A stretch of 64,000 bases of DNA from Hydractinia symbiolongicarpus. Its lineage: Eukaryota; Cnidaria; Hydrozoa; Anthoathecata; Hydractiniidae. The position numbers and the translations under genes are program-made. Shown in pieces: positions 49,585 through 61,320 of the stretch. The notes below the pieces were generated by a model, which worked only from the letters and a program-made list of their open reading frames with translations, was not told where the DNA came from and did no database searches. The stretch covers positions 10,478,001 through 10,542,000 of the forward strand of contig NC_079878.1 of the NCBI RefSeq assembly GCF_029227915.1. Direction: 5' to 3'. The first letter of the stretch is position 1; every line of letters starts with the position of its first letter.

Positions 49585-52500
49585 TTTTTTTATTGTTTTA
49601 TATTTCAAAGCATGAATTGGTCCTAAATCATTACACTAAAACATAAAAGCATATGTAAAATTAGTTGGCTAGCTAATTTGACCAATATATACATAAATAT
49701 TGACCAACAAACTGGCTTTAATGTTTAGAGGTAAACCTTGGTTGTCTAAAACGCAGTTATAACTAAGGCAGAAGGAAGTCACATATAAGTTTCCTGTTGA
49801 ATGCCTGCATAGTATTGAAACATTGCTTTAAAATATTCATTATATATATACATATATATGCATTTTATAAAAATTCATTATTTTGTAAAAAAATCGAAAC
49901 CTGGAGGAAACAGCATGCAATAAAGTGTTCTGTCTTGCATTATTTATGCAAAATACTAACACTCGAATAGTACCTGCTTAATCATACCACCACTGACCCT
50001 GAACATCTTTATACATCTGCCATTTTACTGATGACTTTGGCCTGTGCATCATGAACCAAAGAATAATCTTGTTCCTATAGGAATTATTGCCTTGTAAAAA
50101 AAGAGAGTGCTGGATTCCAATGAGTCATATTATAATTGTAAACTTGTTGATTTAAAACTTGATATATAATATAATAAAAATGTAAAATAGTTATATTTTT
50201 TATCTTATATATATATACTTTTTTATTGTTAATTATGTGTGCATGTTTTCTAACTTAAAACATTAAATAGTGTTATATTAAAAGTTTAGCATTTGTTACT
50301 TGGGGTTAAAGATGTACAGGTGTGTCTGTACTGACTCCCAGTATGAGATTAACCTGGTTCACTAGTCTTGTTTGGCATCCAACATTATTAGTTTTACTGA
50401 TGTGATGGTGGCCTAACAACACTACACTGACTAAATCAAAACAATAGACTATAACTTAAGACCGTAGCTTTATAACAACAAGCATGGTGGGTATAAATAA
50501 GGAGTGGAACACAATAAACCTCTTGCTCTTGAACGGTTCACACATTTATTTGAAGCCGGCGTGACATATGGTATGCACATGCACTTATTAATCTGATATT
50601 ATTTCTGTTTAGTTCGTGTGGTTTGGTTAGCTAAAGTATATATCTTCCTAGATTTAACCATATCAAATCTGATGTTTTATAGTTAGATTGGCTGAAACTT
50701 GGATCTACCTTGGTTCACATATATATATTTAAAATAGTCAACCAATACATTAAACTTGACAGAAATTTTGACGTTTGGGATACGTTGTTTTGCTTGTTAG
50801 CTATATGCAGATTATTTATTGTAACCAATGTTGGCTGTGGATTCTGAATACAAGAACTACAAGATATTTATGACAGGCGAGCTTAATTGAAACTGGTATA
50901 TGTATAGCAGGAGCATTTCTTGATTGTGGTAAACAAATATGGTGGAATAAAATAATCCAAATCACAGAAGAATCCATTTTGTGTATGAATAGCTAGAGCA
51001 AGAAGCAGCAGACAAAAAGGGGCCTTGCTTTACCTATCTCTTATATCTTATTGCCTGCCTATAAAACCAAATGTGGTTAGATAATTAAATAATTAGATAA
51101 CTCAAAACCTAAAAGATATTTTCATGCATGAAATAATAAAGTAGCTAGAACTAGCTAGATAAAGCTCCCTGCTAGAAAGCTTTAGTAGCTTAGCTCTATT
51201 CAAACTAGCAACATTATTTTGACCTTAAAATTTGTTTCAAGCTAAATAGTATATATGCATATAGCTAGACGAAGATAAAAAATGCGAATTCTGCAACAAC
51301 GAAATAAAAATATCTTCATGCATAAAACAACGTATCCAATCCAAAACCACAGGACGTTTGTTTATTTTCTTTTTCTAATATTCTCGATTAATTTTTCAGC
51401 TAATCGAGGCGGTTATGGAAGGAAAGGGGGTCGAGTAAGAGGGGCGGAGTGTTTAAGGGGTAGGCTACACGTACTCAGATTTGCCAAATTCTGATAAAAT
51501 TTTGTGTTCAAATGTAAGTTTAAGTTGAAATAAAACTTTGCTTCAATTAGATTCAAAGAGTTAACTGCGTTTAAAAGAGTTAAACCCTTTTACAGTTTTG
51601 AATAAATTATCAGGGATGACTCACAATTCAAAAAGTGTATGCAGTAACGTATCCGACGTTTATAGATTTCCATTTGACTGCATTTTCTTTAATAGCGCGA
51701 AAAACTTACAAGCTTTTTTGTTAATGCATGCGCACTTAGACTAAAACTTATAACACTTATTCTACCTTTCTTTTAAAACTAAAACAAGCTCAAGACTGGA
51801 CAAAAAACATTGAGATATTGCTTGACTTTGCGAAGACAATTTAATACCTTCCACATCAATGACTTTTGAAATTACCCAAACTAGAGTTTCTTAATTTTGT
51901 TTCATTGAAAAATTTAGCAATTTTTCCACTCTAGAGAGATCAGTTCCAAGGTTAATTTCAGTTGGGACCTTGAAATGATGTCCGTTATATAGAGGTGTCC
52001 GGTATAAAGTGTCCGTTTTATCCGTTCCCAAGTAAAGTGCTCGTTGTGGAGAGGTGTCCACTGCAAAGGATGTCCACTATAAGGTGGTTCACTGTACTCA
52101 CACACATGCGCTCCATTATTTCATGTGTACAGTGTCTATGCCTGGTATTGTAATTGACCATTTGTTGATAAAAAGATACAAACATATGGTTGAAACACTT
52201 TACATGGAACTGAGGAATTTTGACTTCCTATACTGGGAGTTTAAATAAAAAGACAACCTCTGAAATGTTTTTTAAAATTAATCTTGCTGAACAAATTATG
52301 GAAACAATCTTCCTGAAAAACATAAAAATAACTACTTCTTCGGTGAACATTTGTATTTTGCACTGTCAGAAATCAGAAGTCCTGATATCCGTAATGTACA
52401 AGTACGAGTAATACAAGTAAAGTTTACAACGAGAACATCGACGTGATGTCATTGCACAAAGAATATTACTTTTATTGTAATCGCCTCCTACTCTAGGATA

Positions 52501-53469
52501 ACAACCACCGTATTCTGTAATAGCCAAACTAATAGCTCTGATGCTTTTTTCGGTTGGGAAAGCTTTTAAGATTGTTTTTCAATGACGACGTAAGAAATTA
52601 CTAACATAATTCCTTATTTAATAATGTTTAGACAGATTAATAAATATTAAACTATCGTTGATAGTTGCATCATTCTTTATCTCCAAGGTTTATTTTGGGA
52701 GATGTTTCATGCTTTTGAATTGATTGGGGCTTCTTGCTTTCGTCGAGGTCGACATAATATAAAAAAGAAAGAAAACAGCTGTTAAGTACGTCTTATTTAT
52801 AAAGTTAACGATAACAGCTTGTTGTGAGAGGGAAAGAACAGTATTGAACCATTGAATTTATATTAGACGCGCTTTTAACAGCGCATGCGCGAAATTTACG
52901 CACTGATTGCAGCGCAAAATCCGAAAAGAACCCTTGTTTCCCGAAATCTTCGAAATCGGGAAACATCGCTTGCTGATGGAGTTTGGCATTGATAACACTA
53001 TCATTCCGTACTTGAATAGTTGCACTGTGTAAATTTAGCGTCATCCTAAAATTGCTTCCTTGACATGTTATGCATTGTTTTTGAGAAATGTAAGAAAGGC
53101 TTACCTAGAAATAAATATTATTTCGCCTCGGTATTTACTTATTGTCAACTCCTTCTGCTTAGTGTACAGCCCTTCAACCCTGTGTGAGAAAGGAAAACTA
53201 TGACATGTGACAGCAAATACAACATATTTGTACTTTGCAAGTTGAATATAACATAATGCTCTCATATTGCATGATAATCGCAAAATGTTGTAGTAGATTA
53301 TTTGCTCGTTAAGCGATTATGGCTATGCTTTACATGGATTTTGTTCTACCTGGATTTTTTTCTTAACTTATATAGATTTTTGTAAAATTGGTGGATCCTA
53401 AACCCTGTTTCATATAACTTCAAAATGCCTTTAACAAGAGCCATTTCAATAAAATAATTTAACCCCAAA
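49585..53469. other. Intergenic, no gene seen
   Basis: AT-rich with short ORFs only. Near 51960-52090 there is a local repeat of GTGTCC(A/G)(G/C)T phrases (AGGTGTCCGGTATAAAGTGTCC and AGGTGTCCACTGCAAAGGATGTCC, in pieces). TATATATA runs occur around 49850, 50200 and 50720. Regulatory DNA of the PPP1R14-like gene is expected near 49600. Confidence 0.4.
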
Positions 53470-53647
53470 TCTATATTATAATACCCGTATACGTCCGTCC
53501 GTCCGTCCGTCCGTCCGTCCGTCCGTCCGTCCGTCCGTCTGTCTGTCACGCAAAATGGTAGCTAAGCTGCGCAGGTAGCGAGACGCACGCAATGCGGTAT
53601 AAAAAGGACGGGCGAACTCTTGGATTTTCCCACGGACTAACGACTAG
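53470..53647 (+). mobile_element. 178-bp Helitron-like element with CGTC expansion
   Basis: Begins after an A with TCTATATTATAATACCCG and ends CACGGACTAACGACTAG followed by T, preceded by a small TGG...CCA hairpin. A-T insertion, a TC start and a CTAG end are all as expected for Helitrons. A CGTC tetranucleotide array occupies 53492-53547, where related copies have a plain GTCTGTC tract. No coding capacity. Confidence 0.6.
53492..53547 (+). repeat. CGTC/CTGT tetranucleotide microsatellite
   Basis: Nearly pure CGTC units ending in two CTGT variants, inside the short Helitron. Its expanded length probably arose by slippage from the GTCTGTC tract of the element. Confidence 0.8.
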
Positions 53648-54514
53648 TTTTAACGACAAATTTGACAAGTTTGGAGTTTGAATTATCTATAATCTGGCCC
53701 ACCTGCCTTTTTCAAGACATTTGTTAGAACTGTAAATTTTTTTAAAAATTTTAAAAAAGGCCTTTCTTTTTTTAAAATTCCTGAAATTTTATTTTAAATT
53801 AACAGACGCAACCCCAGCGTTCAATGGTATTGCGTCCCATTCTAACCGTCCCAATTTCTTATATCGCATAGTCTCTTATATTGCGAATATCACAAAAAAT
53901 AAAGAGCTCTTTATCAACTGAGATTTGGTTAATGTCTTCGTGCATCTTGTAAATATTTCCTATTAATCATTGGATACAAAGTCGTTCCTTGATCCTGATA
54001 TTTTTTGCATTCATTACTTCGGCACCTCAGTTTTTAGCCAATGAAATTGTTTTTCTCTTTAGATCAAAAGATATTGGACGACAAGACATGCGCAGATGAA
54101 TAATTGTAGCACTTGATAAAGAGATTACTTTAGATAGATTTGATTGTTTGTAAAAAAATATGAAGAAAGTAAAGTTATATATAGGTCAGTTCTTTAATAC
54201 TTCACATTCGTGAAATGTGCAATGATAACAAATGACCTATATATAAGCTATCCCGATAAAATATCTACATGCATCACTAACATATTGCAGCACGTAGTAT
54301 AGTGGGTTCATCTGCGGCTCCCAGTTCTGGGTACCGTGTAAGTTGAAATACAAGGTGCTACAAGACGAATTTAAAAACAGAAAAACTTAATTGTGTTGAA
54401 AACGCAAGAAAAGATTGCGCATCTTATGTCAATTATGATCAAAAAGAAATTTGCTGAATGTTCCATGATGAAATTGCACACACTTATAACTGCCTGATTT
54501 AAGTTTTTCAAACG
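53648..54514. other. Intergenic, no gene seen
   Basis: AT-rich, no coding or repeat signal beyond simple poly-A/T runs. Confidence 0.4.
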
Positions 54515-54547
54515 ACTAACTAACTAACTAGCTAGCTAGCTAGCTAG

Positions 54548-54581
<34 letters not shown>

Positions 54582-54582
54582 T

Positions 54583-54633
<51 letters not shown>
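54515..54633 (+). repeat. CTAA/CTAG tetranucleotide microsatellite
   Basis: About 29 tetranucleotide units: CTAA at both ends with an internal run of CTAG. It ends about 50 bp before the tyrosine-recombinase relic. Confidence 0.85.
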
Positions 54634-54683
54634 TTTCTACAAAGTGGCGAATTTGTTACCCAAAAACATTTCTCTGCCATGTC

Positions 54684-54923
54684 TTGTGTCTCCCAAAAAT
54701 GCAGTGTAACTTGAACACACACAGTTCTGGAATTGGAGAGGCATTAGCGGCGGCATCCTGCGGCATACCCGTAACGGCTATGAAAATTCTAGGAAGTTGG
54801 TCTAGCGACTGTTATCGCAAATTTATTCACTTAAGTGACAATGTTTTAAAAAACTTGTGTAGTAACATTGCTGATGTTAATAAAAGTCACTATGCTATGG
54901 GATGTGTTGGCTCTGTAGTGTAA
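54684..54923 (+). pseudogene. C-terminal relic of a tyrosine recombinase (DIRS/Crypton-like)
   Basis: Reads THSSGIGEALAAASCGIP then MKILGSWSSDCYRKFI. This is the catalytic end of tyrosine recombinases carried by DIRS/Ngaro retroelements and Cryptons, where the usual pattern is HSFRIG, then GRWSSDAYxxYI with the nucleophile Tyr. Here the catalytic Arg of HxxR is Gly, and the upstream catalytic domain is absent, replaced by the microsatellite. Only about 80 codons remain, so this is a dead fragment. The parent element type cannot be told from so little. Confidence 0.65.
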
Positions 54924-56343
54924 TATATTGGGTGTAATTTGTTGGAACATCTCATTTGTCTTGACTCTCCTTCGCCAGCTGTTTAGGAAAGTAATCTGTA
55001 GATACAAGTCATTATAGTCATGGTAACGTACCTGACTCTCAGTTCATCACAATCAGCAGCACTATTATAGAAAACATGCGCCTTACCCTCAGGGCATGTC
55101 GATTCGCTGACGCTCAGAGCATGTCGATACGCGTAAGGCTCACAGCATCTGAATTGTCTCATACACCTGACTCTTAGGGTATGAATGAAAGTACCAGTAA
55201 TTAGCATGTGCCTGACGCTCAAGGAATGTTGATGTGCCTGACGCTCAAGACATCTCATCTGTCCCAAATGCATGATGCTCAAAATATGAATTATATTTGG
55301 GTGCATGTGTGTGAAGGAGGCAGTGGAAGCAGAACATGTTGTATCGATTTTTTCTAATTCCAATACATTGTTTTAGATCAATTTTATGTCATTACTCAGG
55401 AACCCAAACCAATTAAATGGAGTGCAACTGCAAGTTGTGCTTAGGTTAATTGTGGTGACAGGGAGGATAATAAGCACTGTGGTCAGTATACATTTGGTTT
55501 ACCGTGGCTATTGATAATGCCCAGTAGAGCCTTGTGGAGGTGGTTTCTAGCTATATACAAGGTCTTAAAAGTTACAAGGACTATCAGTCCCACTTGCCTG
55601 CAGAAGACATGAACCATACTCAGGTCTTCAGGAATAATTTGCATTACGCAGATGTATCTTGAGCTGAACATTTACATTTCGCAGCAAATTTCAAAATGTT
55701 TTAACGATCACCTGCCTGTTGCTTCTTGATTTGTAAAAATGTTCTTGATTTGTAAAAATGTTCGTGTTCGTGTTTTTGTATAACACGGGATGGTTTCTGG
55801 ATAACTAGGTGGTATTCTGTATTTTGCAGACCAGAATTTATGAAAATTAACTCCGTTCGATAATTCGAAAGTCACTTTTTCAAAAAACTACTTGTACCAA
55901 ATTTGCTTCTTGCGTTATAGAGTTATGGTTTGGTAAGTGTCAAAAACTCTAAATTATCTTTTTTGCTGATGTCAGCAATTCTGTGTTACGTTTTTTAACT
56001 AAATGGAATCATTGGAAAGAGAAAGTGTTTTGAAAAAGTATGGCTTTATCTATCACGATTGGTCGTTGAGTCAATGTCTTACTTGGCCAGGATAGTTTTC
56101 TGAATTTAATTTTTTTTTTCCAAAATTTCCTTGAACACTCTGAAATTTCCGAAATGTATAACACATTTAGAACAAGGTCAAGTATGAGAAACAAGAAACA
56201 CACATATACGGATATATGATCATAAAAAATAATTTATTTTACAATAAAAATATATAAAATTACTTAAAATATACAAATAAATAGAGTTTATTTTCAGCAT
56301 GTACAAAGATGGAACTGTAAAGATTTATTGACAATTGATTGAT
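54924..56343. other. Intergenic, downstream of the BTB gene
   Basis: Contains the degenerate repeat at 55030-55290 and AT-rich sequence. The 126-codon minus-strand frame at 54983-55363 is produced by that repeat and shows no family resemblance. Confidence 0.4.
55030..55290 (+). repeat. Degenerate minisatellite, about 30-40 bp units
   Basis: Variants of TGCCTGACGCTCAAGGAATG and related GACGCTCAGAGCATGTCGAT recur six or seven times with drift in sequence and spacing. Confidence 0.6.
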
Positions 56344-58627
56344 TTATTTACTTTTGTCTTGCCCTAATTTCCAGCTCTCTTCTTTGATGAAGCTCCTAAG
56401 AGTGGAAGCTTTGCAAACTTGACATATAAAGTGTGGATTGTTGCAATTTTTCGGTTTGTGTCCACAGTGAATATGTGTTATGATGGGCATAAACCTAACA
56501 GTTAAGAAAAGGAAAAGTTACAACGGATTACATTTGCTTCCTTGTTGATTCTTGCTTAAGATAATGCTCGTTTTTTAAGTTTTTTGCTACAACCCGTAGT
56601 AATTTTCAGAGATGCTTTGATGAAATGTCAAATATTAACATTTACTGTATGGCATCTAAATTTTATATTCAGATCCTCCTATCTCAGGAACAAAACTAGG
56701 AAAAACAATTGGCTGGGGAAACAATTAGTGGAATAACCTAAGAAATCTGTAGCGAGAAGTACCTTTTGAACCCGATTTACTGACCGCTTTAGATGTCAAA
56801 CGCATCCATGCCTTGGCTTACAAATCAGCTTCACTGAACCAAACCTTCGTCGGTCAAATTTTAATCAACGCCTTTTTCGTCACCTCTTCATAATTTAGTA
56901 ATTTAAGGACGACGGAATTTGGTATTTCTAGTATCTTATTAGGAAAAAAGGAACAGTTCATTCTCTTCCCCTGAGCTCCTTGAGATTGGAAACCTCGAAA
57001 GTGGATTTATCTCAAAGAGCTCTGTGGTCGAGAATGGGAACAGCTCTTTATATACCTCATATCGGATGCTTGCGCAATCTGCGAAATCTTTTTGCAGTAA
57101 ACTTGCAACTTCTTTAATTGTTGCTCCATTATAAGTATGCGATTTTTATCATTGATTTCACTGAATCGAGGATGATCTTGCAAGCCATTTAAAGCTTTGT
57201 CAGAAAGTTGCTTCAAGCATTTATCTTTAAGAAGCGGCAAGTCGTACTCTTGTGCTATAATGAGTTGATCAATCGTGGGTACTTTTCGAAGTAAGTACGC
57301 TTCACACAGGTCTTTGATTTTCTTTATTTGGTATTCTCTGGATAAGTTTAACAAGCTTTCAACATCGGTGTTTTCTGAAATTAAAATAAAAACATTGAAT
57401 CTCGGGCCTTGCGACTGTTTTAAATAATTAAATGTATCTTATCAATTTGTTTGGAACGCTTTCACTAATTAACTAACTAGTGACTAACTAACAAAAATTA
57501 GTACAGCTTTGTACTGTTTTTTTTACATGCGAGGCTACGCTCGCTCGCTGTGACAAAATGGTAAACACTTTTACAAAAAAAAAATGTTCATTCAAAGTCT
57601 ACGCTTATGATATTCTGACGGGACTGCCGTCATAAAAGAGTCCTGGGGACGAGGTTGATGTGCTTCTAAGCCAAAACTCGCTCTATTGACAAGTTCCCTA
57701 TCGCAGGAGGGATTTGATGGTGCATATAAGGATCACAGTAATTCGGTTAACGGTTTAAGACTAAAAATTGAAAGCAAGAATAATCATCAACCAGAACGAC
57801 ACAACACCTTGTCCCTAGGGCATTTTGTATCTTCTGACAGTGGACGGCGATACGTCTCGCCGTACCGGTTATAGAAAAGAGAAAACAGACGCTGGGGACG
57901 AGTGCGAACTAGTGGAAAACCTGAATGAGTTCTATAACAGCTAAAATATTATTTATGTGTTTTATGTTATAAAATTACTACCGTTGATGAAATAATTTTT
58001 TGCGGTTATTTTGCACAAGCTTAAAGCGCTAAGCAAAAAATATTAAAGTTTACCATTGCCCAGGGTAGTTTCGGGTAATGGCCAAAATCTAAGGCTCCGA
58101 AAAGTACAGGACCCTAAACATTTAGCAAGCGCATGGATAAATATTAAAACTCAGCAACTATGATAGCTAACTATTATTAGAAAATCTAGCAAGAGAAGGA
58201 TGAAACAGCGCCCCTTGATTGAACAGAGTTAGACAACCTCATGACAAGAATTGCTTTATAAACCATTGTTGGGCCTGTTAAAAAGGTAAGGGGGGGGGGT
58301 CGTTTTCGATTTTGAGAAAAGTGTCAGATCTGCAAAAAAGAGACTTTACATGAAAGTGGTACCTGTAATTTGATGACCAAAAGGATAAATGAAGTTGAGC
58401 AGCTGTTGAATATCTGCAGAGCTTTTGTCAGGAAACGTTATACTTGTTTGGTGTTTCTCGATGAAGTGGTCCGATTCTAACATCACTTGAAACACAGGTG
58501 AGCAGTGAGACAAGATGGAACGGTGAACATAAAATTTCCTTCCTTCTACCTGCAAAACCAAATCTGCGGACTGAGTGAAATCCCAAAATTGTCTGTTGGT
58601 TTTGTACGGTGAACGAAATACACTCAT
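56344..58627 (-). CDS. BTB/POZ domain protein with Cys/His-rich tail, 244 aa, three exons
   Basis: Exons 58627-58363, 57374-57056 and 56494-56344 join GT-AG in phase. An acceptor (TTGTTTTAG) five bases before the ATG shows an upstream 5' untranslated exon. Residues about 17-88 are a BTB domain (FTQSADLVLQVEGRKFYVHR, SPVFQVMLESDHF, LLNFIYPF). A helical second half follows (LLNLSREYQIKKIKDLCEAY, then DLPLLKDKCLKQLSDKALNG), as in short BATH-like or TNFAIP1-like BTB proteins that bind cullin-3. The third exon adds HIHCGHKPKNCNNPHFICQV and a basic tail, a Cys/His cluster that could bind zinc. No kelch or MATH domain is present. If exon 2 is read through, a different tail with a stop at 57007 results; phase agreement and the Cys/His content favour the spliced form. 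Function is inferred from the family only. Confidence 0.75.
57787..57860 (+). repeat. 73-bp interspersed repeat, copy 3 (diverged), in BTB intron 2
   Basis: Shares CACCTTGTCCCTAGGGC, TTGTATCTTCTGAC and GGACGGCGATACG with 8958-9030. Flanking phrases CTGGGGACGAGGTTG (57643) and CTGGGGACGAGTGCG (57888) repeat its edge in the other orientation. It lies in the intron between BTB exons 1 and 2. Confidence 0.5.
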
Positions 58628-59937
58628 GTTTCTAAAACAAAAAACAAATATGGGGTAATTCACGTTTGTTACTGCGGTTTCTTGTGACACTTTCTTCCCA
58701 TTTAAATGTTTTTATAGCTACAAAAAAGTTTATCCCCTCACCAATTTTATTGAGAATTCACTGCTGCTGCAACTTTCTCAGCACTCAAGATGACGCGAAC
58801 CACTTACAAAACGTGGAAAGTAAATTTATCGGTTAACCTTCGTCCCTCGGGTAAAATTTTACTTTTTATTTTACTTAGTGGTAATTTTGGGATTACTGAA
58901 CCGTATCTTAAGGCTGGTTTCCATCAGCGCTTTCATATGCAGCTTCCAGCGTTTGGGTGTCCACGCTTAAGATGTTTGATTTCTATCATCTAAAAAAATG
59001 ACGGCGTTTTCTGATTTTATTTATTGCTTAAAAAAATTTCTGCTATAAAAGTGTTGGGAAATGACTCGTCTCAACTTCCAAAGTCTCTAAAATACATGCG
59101 CCATAGCCGGAAAATGCACATGCACGGAACACTAAGTTGCACGAAAATGGTTGGTCAAAAAATGGTGTTACAAAATTAAGAACGTAAATAAACTTTGTGG
59201 CATCTCAGAGCAACGACGTCCAGAAACAGCTGACAAGCTGTTCTGTTGGAACATAAAGGTGCAGAAATAAGCCTACAACTTCAAGACACTCCTAACCGAC
59301 AATCTAGGACTGTGTAAACTGGGATATTGGTCTTTTGCAACACAAATCTTATTCTGTCACAGTTTTTGTCCCCCCGAAACAGTTTTAGAAGGCCCCGATG
59401 TCGTGCTCAATCAACACTGTTCGTGGGGAAAGGGGGGATTAATAGGGGGGGAGGCCGTAATTATTTTAAATCCCATTTACACTGTCCGAGATAGCCATTT
59501 CCAACTGTGTAAAGAAAAAGGGGGATGAGAAGACTTTTTTCTTCTTCTCACTTAAATTGTAGTTGGGCGTGTCGTTTTCTCTAACTCTTGGGTGTCTTGG
59601 GGTCTGACAATTTTGCTTTCATCAACAAAAAGCTTCTTTGATGTTGTATCTTTTTTCGCCCGCCATTTCTAAACTAGCTAAGGCGAGCACGAAATTTGCA
59701 TCTCATTATCTTTGGAATTTCAAAAATGCTCAGTATAACTGGGCATTTTTGTATCAAGTGACCATCCTGTTCCAGGGTCATTGTTGCCCACTCCGTAATA
59801 GCGACTTAAACCACAAGACCCTTGGGACGAGGTTGTTTCCGAAGTGCTATGGTTTTCACGGTACATTTTGCTGCATTTCGCTGATTTTGTTGCTCTCGAT
59901 TCCTTTGTTTTCTGCTTAAAACATTTGACTTCGGCTG
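58628..59937. other. BTB 5' region and intergenic repeats
   Basis: Should contain the BTB gene's upstream exon and promoter, not identifiable by eye. A piece of the GGGACGAGGTTG repeat edge lies at 59822. No other gene was seen. Confidence 0.4.
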
Positions 59938-60065
59938 CCGCCAAAGTGTGGACTTTTGGACCCTCTTAAAACAAAAGAATTATGGTGTCAAGAACAATCC
60001 CGCCGAAGTTAGGACTTTTGGACTCCCTTAAAACAAAAGAATTTGTGACGTCAAGAAGAATCTCG
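59938..60065 (+). repeat. Two direct copies of about 60 bp
   Basis: CCGCCAAAGTGTGGACTTTTGG and CCGCCGAAGTTAGGACTTTTGG begin units that each continue through AAAACAAAAGAATT and GTCAAGAA, with a third partial start CGCCGAAGTCG. Confidence 0.65.
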
Positions 60066-60624
60066 CCGAAGTCGTCGAAATTTACGGTAAAAGAATGATT
60101 GATATTACGGGATGGGTGCCAGGAAAAAATTTAATCTTCCTATTGCTTCTGACTTGCGGTAGCCGGTCTGTTTGATGGGTTCGGCCAACTTCGGCGAGCT
60201 GCAATTCCGAAGTTTCCTTCCAGTTCTACATGTCTACTAAAAGGAATCGTTTTGTATTGACTTGTAGCAAGTAAATGGAAGTTTTGAATATATGATTGCG
60301 GAATGAAAATTGAGCAATGGTGCAAAAACGGAACATTACTGGAAAACATTTATTCTCTGTGCCGCTTGTGATTGCAGAAGGAAACAGTTTCGCAGAAAAG
60401 CAGGTTTTCACTTAACAAAAAATCATAGCTTCAACTCAATGACTTCGCTTTCAGGTACATCTGTTTACTTTTAATTCCATTGATCTTAGAGAAAGATACA
60501 CAATTGCTTATCATTTCTGTGTCAGCAAGTGTGAACATAAAACTGTTTCTAGTTTTACTTTCAACAAGTTTGAAAAAGCGGAGCGAGTTTAGAATACTCC
60601 CTGCAATATTTAAGAATTCTAAAC
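60066..60624. other. Intergenic, no gene seen
   Basis: Short frames only; GCCGAAGTT-like words from the preceding repeat recur near 60190. Confidence 0.35.
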
Positions 60625-61320
60625 AACGCGACCAACGCGTGCTATGTATTGTTAACATGGAATTCCTGCAAAAGTAACCAACGTGACGAACGCGTGCTAT
60701 GTATTGTGACGATGGAATTCCTACAAAAGTAAACTACGTGACCAACTCGTGCTGTGTATTGCAACCATGGAATTCCTACAAAAGTAAACTACGTGACCAA
60801 CGCGTGCTATGTATTGTGACGATATGGAATTTTTACAAAAGTAAACTACGTGACCAACGCGTGCTATGTATTGTGAAGATAGAATTTTTACAATAGTAAC
60901 CAACGTGACTAACGCATGCTATGTATTGTGACGGTGAAGTTCCTACAAAAGTAACCAACGTGACGAACGCGTGCTATGTATTGCCACCATGGAATTCCTA
61001 CAAAAGTAACCAACGTGACCATGGCGTGCTATGTTTTGTGACGGTGGAATTCCTACAAAAGCAACCAACGTGACCATGGCGTGCTATGTTTTGTGACGGT
61101 GGAATTCCTACAAAAGCAACCAACGTGACCATGGCGTGCTATGTATTGTGACGGTGGAATTCCTACAAAAGCAACCAACGTGACCAACACGTGCTATGTA
61201 TTGCAACCATGGAATTCCTACAAAAGTAAACTACGCGACCAACGCGTGCTATGTTTTGTGACGGTGGAATTCCTACAAAAGTAACCAACGTGACCAACGC
61301 TTTATATTCGTATCGGGAAT
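60625..61320 (+). repeat. Minisatellite, about 13 units of about 50-58 bp
   Basis: Each unit carries GACCAACGCGTGCTATGT, a TTGTGACGGTGGAATTCC-like phrase and TACAAAAGTAACCAACGT. Unit variants alternate (CAACGCG versus CATGGCG; GTGACGGTGG versus GCAACCATGG). The frames across it on both strands are repeat artefacts. Two telomere-like CCCTAA words follow at the right edge. Confidence 0.85.

Noticed and set aside
54983-55363. 126-codon minus-strand frame
   Set aside because: It is created by the degenerate minisatellite; composition follows the repeat unit.
60625-61320. Possible CRISPR-like array
   Set aside because: Units drift in sequence and there are no constant repeats with unique spacers. 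The surroundings are eukaryotic; it is a minisatellite.
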